From positions 1 to 60,985 of the forward strand of contig JAOALB010000227.1 in the NCBI GenBank assembly GCA_025331125.1: a stretch of DNA of 60,985 nucleotides, read 5' to 3'. The notes under the pieces were generated by a model. The model was not told the DNA's origin. It saw only the letters and a program-made list of their open reading frames with translations, and made no database searches. This stretch comes from Mycogone perniciosa. Lineage: Eukaryota; Ascomycota; Sordariomycetes; Hypocreales; Hypocreaceae. This document shows positions 52,333 through 60,985 of the stretch, in pieces. Numbering within the stretch: position 1 is the first letter of the stretch; every line of letters starts with the position of its first letter. Made by a program: the position numbers and the translations under genes.

Positions 52333-52491
52333 TAATATTAATAAAATACTTAAAATAAAAAGCCTTAAAATAATAGTATTATTAAATTAACTATAAAATA
52401 TCTTTAAATAGTATAAAAAAATAAAGTATTGAAAGAAATATTAAATATTAAATTATTAAACTATAATTAATAAAACTATATAATTAAATAT

Positions 52492-52751
52492 TATAATACT
52501 TTAGGTTAGTTCTTAATAGTTAAACTAAGGTTTATAGGCGTATATTAATAAAAAGGTTAAGGATAAATATTTATTATCTAGTTTTATATATAAGATATAT
52601 TAAAGACCGACTATCCTTAAATTATAGCCTAATCCTTTAAAAGTATAGATTATAATATAAGTATTAAGGACCGCGATCTAATTGTTGCTTTAGGTTATAT
52701 ATACTAATATATAATATACCTATATATAGGCTGTTTATTCGGGTTATAATA
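52492..52751 (-). repeat. Inverted, internally shortened Gypsy-2 LTR (copy E)
   Basis: The reverse complement of the Gypsy-2 LTR. Its first ~110 bases match the LTR 3' end and its last ~20 the LTR 5' end, with about 140 bases missing between. On its right lie the 3-base spacer TAA and the complement of a polypurine tract (ATCCCCCTCC), exactly as beside the 3' LTR at 30354. So it is the 3' LTR of a minus-strand copy whose body would extend rightwards. Confidence 0.75.
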
Positions 52752-53150
52752 TAATATCCCCCTCCTAATAGTTTCATCCTTTAAACTATAAATTCTCTCT
52801 TTTTCTATTATATATTATTTTATCCTTTCCTTTTATTATATATTTATTATAAGTTACTATATATTAAAGAAGTTATTAATTACTACCTATAAAGACTATA
52901 AGTATAATATCCTTTTATTATCTATTTCTATTTAAAGTTCTTTAATAGATATACTATACATTTATGATTTTAAAAATAAACTATATTACTAAATGCTAAA
53001 TAGGAATTAATTTTATTTTAAATGCATTTATTAAAAGAAAGATTACAACAAGGTATGAGTAGCTTTATTTTATAAATTCTTGATATATTTTATTTTTATA
53101 TTACTAACCCTTTTTTCTTAATTAGTTATCTTTTTAATTAATAAAAAAAG
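52752..53150 (-). mobile_element. Possible 3' remnant of Gypsy-2 copy E
   Basis: AT-rich sequence following the inverted LTR and its polypurine tract. It should be the 3' internal end of that minus-strand copy but aligns only weakly with the full-length Gypsy-2. Its right limit is uncertain; a different sequence, readable on the plus strand, begins at about 53150. Confidence 0.35.
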
Positions 53151-53152
53151 CT

Positions 53153-53462
53153 TAATTGCAAAAAGGGGGAGGCTAGCAAGGATTTAGTAGACCTATAGTA
53201 GCAGATATTTAAGCTGCAAGAATATCTTTCTATAATAGTAAATTGTTTAGCTTAAATTTACAAGATTTATAAAAAAAACAAAAAGCAGGGTAAAGAGTTA
53301 ATTTATTAAAGTATAGCGGAGCTTAATATAAAAGATAATATTCTTCCTACTTTTAATACTTATAAGTAGTATATAGTTAAAGATATTTAAGCGCTAAAAG
53401 TTATTAGTAAAGTAAATTAATCCTTTTTTAAAATTAGCGAGGAGTTTGCAAATATAAGTTTC
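53153..53462 (+). pseudogene. RIP-degraded reading frame of unknown identity, split by copia copy B
   Basis: One plus-strand frame runs about 100 codons with seven stops, all TAG or TAA and none TGA, as expected if CAG and CAA (Gln) codons were mutated. The rest reads as a Lys-, Ile- and Leu-rich, possibly coiled-coil protein (for example Ser-Lys-Asp-Leu-Val-Asp-Leu near the start). The frame reaches the target duplication of copia copy B and resumes in phase beyond it at 60636, where TAA/TAG again are the only breaks for about 25 codons. I do not recognise the product. It could be a subtelomeric gene or an older element's gag-like frame. Confidence 0.45.
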
Positions 53463-53738
53463 TATTAGGTTAGGTAAGTTAAGGACCTATTATTTATTAG
53501 TGTTTATTAGCGTTAAGGAGCTTTTATCTGCTTATATAACAGATACCAGCTAATATATATATATTGTATAAGCGATATATTAAACTATATAGGCGCTTAC
53601 AATATATACATTCTATATTTTCCTATATATTAGCTATATATATATTTCGCGAGGCTATTACAGTATATTTATTACTAAAATTAAGCTTTATTTCTATTTC
53701 TCTCTATACTCTATATAGCTATACTGCACTCCGCAACA
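53463..53738 (+). repeat. 5' LTR of Copia-1 copy B
   Basis: A 276-bp LTR running from TATTAGGTTAGG to CTCCGCAACA. Comparing its last bases with the 3' LTR (CTCTGCGATA) suggests an ancestral GCGACA end, each copy having lost a different C or G to transition. Confidence 0.92.
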
Positions 53739-56700
53739 GTTATAAGCCTAGGTAATAACTATAAAAGTTACTAGAAACTTCCCTTAATATTATATCTTTA
53801 CCTTTACTTTTTCCCTTTACCTTTAAGCTTTTAACGCTATTTTTTATAATAAATAATATAAAAGATATTACCTTTATAAAGCTAGATTTAATAGTCTAGT
53901 AAATTAAATAAATTACTGTTTTAAATAATTAGATAACTACTATAAAGATTTAGAATAAAGTTAATTTTAATCTCTTTAATTAAAATAATAATTATTTCCC
54001 TGCTTTAAAGCTATTTACTTTAGCTAAAGTAAAGGAAACCGCCTTAAAAGTATTTAAAAAAGAAGCCACTTTTATAAATATCTTTATTTATAATAATATT
54101 TTACTTTATAAGCATTAATATACTATTACTTTATATACTAAAAAGAGGAAGGCTAAAGCAGTAATCTTTAAGTGGATATAAAAGACAGTTAATACTAGTA
54201 TTTACACTTTAATCCTTATAGACTTTAAAGCTATAACCTAAACTATAGCCCTAGCCTTTACTGCTATTAAAGCAGCTAATAAAAACAATAAAGACTTAAA
54301 TACTAAATTTACTATTTATTAAATTATAAAGAAGCTTATAGAATAATTAGCTCTTTATAAAGATATAATACGCAAAAAAGTATAGATTTTATATAAATAC
54401 ATTTTATATAATATAGAGTATAGGAACTTAAAGCTAAAAGAATAGTATATAAACTAGGTATATATTTATATAAATATAGTAAAGTATAAGCTCTTTAAAG
54501 TTATAGGAATAGCTACTTAAAAGGCTTTTTTAAAAGCTATTAGAATATACTATACTTTAAACTTTACTTTATATTACCTATACTATATAAACAGTTAAAT
54601 CAAAAGCAGTAAAACTGCTAAAATCTTTTCCTTTAATTAATTTAATTGACCTTTTTTAAATAATATATAAAATATAAAGAATTATATTTATAGCCTTTAT
54701 ATAATGCTTAATAACAGCTTAAATAAAGCTATAGTAAATAATATTATATATTTAAAAGCTTTTACTAAAAAGGAATACCTATATAAATAGGAAAGGCATA
54801 ATTAGCCTTTAAAGGACTATAGTATACTACTTGCTGCGCTTAAGGGAAAACCTAATAAAAAAGGGAAATATATCTTTAACCTGCAATAAACTACAGAAAT
54901 TTATATTTACCTTTAAAAAGATAAATAGTATATACTTTGCGATAAACTTGGTAAAAAGGGTATTAACTTTATAGCCCTAGCTTAAAAAGGTATAGCTTTA
55001 ACTATTATAGCTGCTTTAATCTCTTTAAATTTAGTTAATAAAGAAGATATAAGCCTTACAGTATATATAATAAGTATATTAATATACACTAATATATAGG
55101 ATATACTTTACTGCCTCTTTTAAAGTACTTTTTTTAATAGTTATAGTGCTATTAATTTAATAAATAGCAGGAATTACTTTATTCCTAGCTTTTTTATTTT
55201 AAATAGAAAAAGCATTATATTAAGGCAGGAGGAGCTAAATATTTTATAGCTAAAAAAAGACGCTGCCTATTAAAGGATACTCTTTATAATCTATACTAAA
55301 ACGCAATCCACTTAGTAAAGCTTATAAATATAGCTATAGTTAAAGGATTTTATATTAATATTATATTTTTATTAAAGCTTTAGAAAATAAGAATATAGTA
55401 TATAGGGTATAATAATATACTTTATATTAGTATAGTAAATTTTAATATTATTATAAAGGAAGTAAAGTATAAATATAATCTTTTATTTCTTTAATATAAA
55501 CCCCTATTACTTTATATTGCCTTTATCTTTAAGTATATTATCTTAAACAGTATAATTACTTTATATTTTCTTTTTAATATAGACTACTATATTTATATAA
55601 TATTAACAAGAAAGAGAAGACTAATATATAACCTATTAACACTATATAATAACTTAAAGTAGCTTTAGTACCTATAATTAAAATATTTAAGTGTAAAAGT
55701 ATTTAGAGTACTAGTAAAGAATATAAAGAATATATATATTAAAGGAACTACGCGAATAAAGTATAAAGCCTATACTATTATATATATAAAATAGGTTATT
55801 TTTTATAGAATATTTAAAAGATAAGTATTAAAACAATTCTTTAAAGTGTATTAAAATCTTTAAAAGTATCCTTATAGTTATAATAAAGATAACTGGCTTT
55901 TAATACTTAAAAAAGAATATACTTTATAGTTATATATATACCCGTTATTAAATAAAGAATAAAATACTATCTTTAATACTCTCTTTAACTTTATAAATAT
56001 AGCAAAAAGGCAATATAATATCTAAATATACTTTTTTAAATAAGATAATAAAAAAGCTATAATTGCAGTTAAAGGCTTAATATACTTTTAGATCTAAGTA
56101 AATATAGAAAGAATTATCTTAAAGCTTACCTTTTCCTATATATATAAGCTAAATAGCGCTTTAAAGTATACAGGTTAGGAAATTATAAATAAATTAATAA
56201 AGATATTTAAAGCTATAAGCCTTTTAATTAATTTATAGCCTAAAAGCATAAAAGCTATAGTATATATTATTAATATAAGTCCTATATATAGCCTTAATAT
56301 AATATTACCTATTAAAAAATTAAAGTAATAGTTTTGCAATTTCATGCCCCTTTTAATAAAAGAGGTATCTATAAACCTATAGCTAAATTAATATAGACTT
56401 TATATATATAGCTGCTAAGCTTATATACTTAACAAAGACTGTAAAGCTGGCCGGAATAAAAAAGAATTTAAAATAAAGCTTAAAGGCCTAATTAAATATT
56501 TTATTAAATATACTATAAATGATATATATTATATTTAATTACTTTACTTAATAAAGGTAATTATTATAAAGAATATATAGTTTAATAAAACTAGCCTTTT
56601 TATAGTAAAGAAAAAAGTATAAATAAACTGTTTAGTAATGTTAAAGAAAATAAACTAAAATTTAAACTTTTCTTAATATATATTCCTGCAGTAAAAAATA

Positions 56701-57704
56701 CCTTTATAGGTAATATAAAAGAAAAGAGTATACTTTTAAACGTAAAAATTATATAAAGTATTAAAGTTAATTTAATAAATGCTTTAAGTAAACTATTAAT
56801 ATACTTAAAAAAACCTTTTAGTCTTTAAATATTAAAAGCTATTTTAAAATAGTTAATCTTTATAAATAAAGCTAATATACTAATAGGAACCTTAAATAAT
56901 GCTTTTAAAAGCAATTTACCCCTCTTTAAAGAAAAAGAGTTAATGGAAAAACAGCCTTATATATTAAAAGTGCACTATTTAATAAAAGAGGATAAACCGC
57001 TATAGCTAAAGGCAGATTAATATATAAAAGATTTGCCTACTTTTATATTAAAAAAGTAGATTTTAAAGGAAAAGCTAGCTAATAATTCTTTAAACAGTAA
57101 AGTAGTAGCTAATATTTATAGAAGTATAAGACTTTAAGGGAAATAACCTGTAAAAAAGGTTAATAAATATTTTTTAATATATAAAATTAAAATATATACT
57201 TTAAATATTACTTTAAAGGATAATAAGCTTAATATATATTTAATAATTATAAAGCTTTTTGATTTAATATTATATTAACTATTATTTAATTAATAAAAGT
57301 TAATAAATAGTAAATTAAAAAGTATAATAATAATATTTACTGTTTTTAATATAGTAATAAACTAAAAAGCTTCCTATTAAAAAAGTATTACATTTAATAA
57401 ATAAACTATTTATTAAAAGGATTTAGTAAAACTACTAAAAGATTAAAAAGAGTTTATAAAACATTTACTTAAAGCTAGGTTTAAATAAGCTTTATATAAT
57501 AAAATTAACTCTTTGCGCGCAAAAAGAATCTAGTAAAAGATACTATACTTAAAAGCAAAAACAAAGCTATTACCTATATATTAGGTTTTTATATATAAGT
57601 TTAATTAAAATAGAAATCTAAAATACTATAAAGCTTAACTTATAGTTTAAAGGGACTTATAGGAATACTTTATAATAAAGAGTATATATACTATTATACT
57701 AACA

Positions 57705-58030
57705 GTGCGTTTTCTTTATATATTTATTGCTTTAGCAGTGAAATTTAACTTTAAATTAAAGCAGTATAATATTAAAATCGCTTTTTTTAATACTTTAAAG
57801 GATAAAAATTCAAAACTAGTTATATATAAGCTTTTTAAAGGTTTTAAGCAACTAAATATCTATTTAAAGCTTACTAAGTCTTTATATAAGCTAAAAGACT
57901 TACTTAAATTATAATTTAATAAATTATCTTTAACTTTAACGAAATAAAGGTTAATTTTAAGCTTTAAAAAGCCCTGCCTTTTCTATAATTAAATTTAAAA
58001 GACTTTTATTATATCTTATATAAATAATAT
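57705..58030 (+). pseudogene. Copia-1 reverse transcriptase remnant
   Basis: A 69-codon open stretch (57705-57914) matches the copia RT: a Leu-Ala block, then Gln-Tyr-Asn-Ile-Lys-Ile-Ala-Phe-Phe-Asn, where the family has (Asp-Val)-Lys-x-Ala-Phe-Leu-Asn-Gly. It ends with Leu-Thr-Lys-Ser-Leu-Tyr-Lys-Leu-Lys. The catalytic box at 58017-58028 reads Tyr-Ile-Asn-Asn instead of Tyr-Val-Asp-Asp, so catalytic Asp residues are lost in both blocks. The first codon is GTG and is not a genuine start. Confidence 0.88.
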
Positions 58031-59519
58031 TTTAATTATATATTATTATAATAATAAAGCTCTTTATATTAAACTACTGGATACTTTTAAAGTAATATAT
58101 AAACTTTATAGTAAAGGGGATATATAATAGTTTTTAAGTATTAAAATTACTTAAAACTATAAAGAGTATAGGATATACCTTTCCTATAAAACTTATTTTA
58201 AAAAGGCTATAAAATAATTTACGTTTAAGAATAAAATATAGCTATCTATAATTTTAATATTAGTGATAAAGCTTAAGAAAGCTATAATATAAGCTATAAA
58301 AGCAACTATTAAAATATATTAAGAAAAGGTAGGATTTATATTTTATATAGCTAAATATAATATACAGCGCCTTAGCTTTATTGCTGGTTTTAATTAAACT
58401 TAATAAAAGGTACTTTAAAGTAGTTAATTAACTAATCTACTATTTATATATATAGTGCTTTTTAACTTTTTAATATAAAAGGTAAAGTAAAATATAGGTT
58501 TTAATTGCCTTATATAATACTTCTTTTACTAGTAATATAAATACTTAAAGATTATTTTAAAGGTATTTTATTATACTTTTTTTAAGCTTTATTTTATAAT
58601 ACACTATATATTAAAGTACTGTTAGTATATTTATAATTAAAATAAAGTTATTTGCCTTTACTTAAATAGTAAAAAAGGCAATAAATTTATATTACATTTT
58701 TTAAAAAATAAAATTTAACTTTAATATTAATTAAAATATTAACTATAATAATTAATTAACTATATATTTTATAATTAAAGAGAGTATATAAATTAATATT
58801 TACTTATATTATATTAATATATAAAATATATAGCTTCAATAGAAATATAAAAAGAAATTATTTTTAATCTTTTATTTCTATATTAACATTATACCTATAA
58901 ATAGGCTTATTAAAGCCTTTCTTTAACAGCACTTTAAGTACTTTAAAGCATTATTAAACTTAATAGATATATAATTACTAAAATAAAATACATAAAAGTA
59001 TAGGAAATTATTTAATTCTAGCGTAAAGGCTACTTGCTATAAAAGGTATACCCTATTACTGCAATAATTCATTACCTAAAGCTTTCTACCTTTTATACAC
59101 TTATATATAAAGGGTATTATGATTACAGCTATTTGAAGTAGCTGCCTTTTTAGTATAAACTAAATCCTTTTCTTTTAATAAACTAAATTAAATATATAAT
59201 GCCTTTTTATATTAAATTGCTATTTAATTGCATTACTTTATAAATATATAAAAGAAAAATCTTTACTTAATTATTATCTTTACTTATAGCTTAAAAAAGC
59301 TAATCTATAATTAATATAAATATTAAATAACTATAAAATATATAATTAATTAAAGTAATATAATAAAAATAAAAAATAAATATATTAAAGAGGATATTAA
59401 TAGTTATTATTAAAATAAATAGTATACTGCTAAAAGTAGGCGATAGTACTATATTAAAAGAAATCTCCTTTACTAGCGATTATTAACTTTAAATAACCTT
59501 TATAAAAAGGGGATAATAG

Positions 59520-59880
59520 TATAGCTGTAAAGGCAGTAGCAGGAGTAGAGGCAGAAGTAGGGACTGCTATAGGAGCAGCTATAGCGGGAGCAGCAATTAA
59601 AGCAGCAGCAGTAATAATAAAGGCAGGGGCTAAAGTAAAATTAGGAGCAGTAATAAAAGCTATAAGAGCAGGAGGAGGAGCCGATAAAAATACTGCAGTA
59701 TATAGCTTAGTAAAGGCTTCCTTGCAATTCCTAGTAAGCTTTAATTCTAAACGAGAGAGAGGCTAAATAACTAGACTAGCTAGCGCAGTAATAGACACTA
59801 GACTAGCTAGAGTAAAAGCTAGCGTAAAAGCAGCAGTAGGTATAGCCGCTTATAGACAATTAACACTATAATAAGTTACC
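59520..59880. repeat. Ala/Gly-coding-like low-complexity tract of copy B
   Basis: A GC-richer tract of GCA, GTA, GGA and AAA triplets equivalent to 19480-19870 in copy A. In one plus-strand frame it stays nearly open for 100 codons. It lacks the clean 39-bp tandem units seen in copy A, though ACTAGACTAGCTAG units recur around 59776-59810. Confidence 0.55.
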
Positions 59881-60356
59881 TTTAAAGGGCGACTGTAACT
59901 ATAATTAAAAAGGTATTTTTATTTTGCGATTGTATTATTAGTTAATAAAAGCGCACTATAAAAGGAATATACGAAAAGTATAATATTTACTGGGGCTATA
60001 TTAATACTGCTAATACTACGATTAATAATAATAATAATAATAATATTAATAATTAAAGAAAAAAAGTAAAGAATAGGGCTAAAGGATAGTTAATATATTT
60101 ATTTTAACTATTTAAAATTAATTTACTTATTTAATAAGCTTTATTATTTAATTTCCTATTATAATAGATTAATAATAGCTATAGTATTTATATCCCTGTT
60201 ACCTTTATAATAAAATATTAATATATATTTATAATAACAGAGTTTTTAATTAAGTAAAAGAGGCTTTAAAAGTGCAGCTAGATAATTATAATACTATAAA
60301 TAGACTAGGATAATAGTTAATAAAGTACTAGGAATAGGTTTATTAATTAAGGGGTA

Positions 60357-60630
60357 TATTAAGTTAAATAGGCTAAAGACCTATTACTTATTAGTGTTTA
60401 TTAATATTAAAAAGCTTTTATTTACTTATATAGCAGATACTAGTTAATATATATATTGCGTACACGATATATTAGACTATATAGGCGCTTATAATATATA
60501 TATTCTATGTTTTCCTTGATATTAGCTATATATATATATAGCGAGGCTATTATAGTATATTTATTACTAGAATCAAGCTTTATTCCTATTTCTCTCTATA
60601 CTCTATATAGCTATACTGCGCTCTGCGATA
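60357..60630 (+). repeat. 3' LTR of Copia-1 copy B
   Basis: A 274-bp LTR, preceded by AAGGGGTA and followed by the target duplication GTTCC. It is the last mobile-element sequence before the telomere. Confidence 0.92.
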
Positions 60631-60635
60631 GTTCC

Positions 60636-60934
60636 TTAATCTTAAAGACTAATAAAACTATTTAAGTTTTATCTTAGCGTTTAATAGGTATTTAATAGGT
60701 TCCTAAAAGTTATATTCTCCTCTATAGCTTTTCTATTTAATTAAATACTAGTATTTATTACTTTTTACTTTTATAGCCTTAATTTCTTTTACTTTATATT
60801 TTCTTCAATTACTAAAACTTCAATTAAGTCTATAATTAGTTTATTCTTTCATTTATTTTAAAATACTTTTTTATATACTAAAATATAAAATACTAGCTAA
60901 GTTTAAATACTATTTAGTAATATAAGTTTATAAC
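60636..60934 (+). other. Subtelomeric AT-rich stretch, start in phase with the frame at 53153
   Basis: About 300 bases between copia copy B and the telomere. The first ~80 bases continue the RIP-degraded frame that ends at 53462. Beyond that the frame decays and no feature is visible. No subtelomeric repeat array is seen. Confidence 0.4.
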
Positions 60935-60985
60935 TAGGGTTAGGGTTAGGGTTAGGGTTAGGGTTAGGGTTAGGGTTAGGGTTAG
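60935..60985 (+). repeat. Telomere repeat (TTAGGG)n
   Basis: About 8.5 perfect TTAGGG units running to the last base of the window, G-rich strand pointing outwards. This marks a true right chromosome end and fits most filamentous ascomycetes. The real array is probably longer than the assembled part. Confidence 0.98.

Larger units (their letters stand above)
48696..52491 (+). mobile_element. Gypsy-2 copy C, 5' part only
   Basis: It begins with a full 5' LTR (48696-49096, start TGTTATAGCCCGACCC) and follows the Gypsy-2 internal sequence to a point equivalent to about 26980 of the full-length copy, before the RT. It is interrupted by a solo Copia-1 LTR (52062-52332). It then meets an inverted Gypsy-2 LTR at 52492, so its 3' half is missing or displaced. 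It is strongly RIP-mutated internally with no open frame. The LTR is the first repeat met on leaving the gene island. Confidence 0.8.
53463..60630 (+). mobile_element. Copia-1 copy B, complete, 7.17 kb
   Basis: The most complete member of the family. It has LTRs at 53463-53738 (276 bp) and 60357-60630 (274 bp), and target duplications GTTTC (53458-53462) and GTTCC (60631-60635) that differ by one C-to-T change. The primer-site leader GTTATAAGCCTAGG follows the 5' LTR and the purine tract AAGGGGTA precedes the 3' LTR. The RT remnant at 57705-58030 fixes the class and strand. Gag should occupy roughly 53800-55300 and integrase the interval before RT; neither keeps an open frame. RIP damage is moderate. 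Confidence 0.92.

Noticed and set aside
53564..53755. 63-codon plus-strand frame
   Set aside because: It lies almost entirely inside the 5' LTR of copia copy B and reflects its low-complexity TA-rich sequence, not a protein.

Overview
This window is the right-hand end of a chromosome of a filamentous ascomycete (Pezizomycotina). The last ~51 bases are a run of TTAGGG telomere repeat reading outwards. Almost everything else is extremely AT-rich DNA made of LTR retrotransposons that carry the marks of repeat-induced point mutation (RIP): C-to-T changes on both strands, stop codons where Gln codons stood, and Asp-to-Asn changes in reverse-transcriptase active sites. A 9-base motif typical of some Eurotiales intergenic DNA hints at that order, but this is only an inference.

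Layout. 1-5461: a minus-strand copia-type element (family Copia-1, copy F) cut by the window start; its 5' LTR lies at 5218-5461. 5462-14849: a decayed Ty3/gypsy element (family Gypsy-2, copy D), split by a complete minus-strand Gypsy-1 element (7221-13197, duplication GTAAT). 14850-20658: Copia-1 copy A. 20659-23503: AT-rich DNA with no gene. 23504-37283: Gypsy-2, 7.25 kb once its insert is removed; its 3' LTR is split by a complete minus-strand Copia-2 (30534-37058, duplication AACCT). 37289-40478: a decayed Copia-1 fragment, a solo Copia-1 LTR (38316-38578, duplication TATAT) and unassigned AT-rich DNA. 40479 to about 48430: an island of normal composition. 48696-52491: the 5' part of another Gypsy-2 (copy C) carrying a second solo LTR. 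52492-52751: an inverted, shortened Gypsy-2 LTR. 53463-60630: Copia-1 copy B (duplication GTTTC/GTTCC), inserted in a RIP-degraded reading frame that resumes on its far side. 60935-60985: telomere.

The island holds the only convincing intact gene, a 432-residue secreted protein (44931-46229) rich in Cys and Trp, of unknown function, with a clear promoter, a Kozak-type start and a probable intron in its 5' leader. About 450 bases downstream lies a broken reading frame (46695-47191) with one stop and one frameshift. The rest of the island shows no convincing gene.

The element boundaries were found by comparing LTR ends, target-site duplications, polypurine tracts and primer sites by eye. Family names (Copia-1, Copia-2, Gypsy-1, Gypsy-2) are local labels. 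No database search or alignment program was used.
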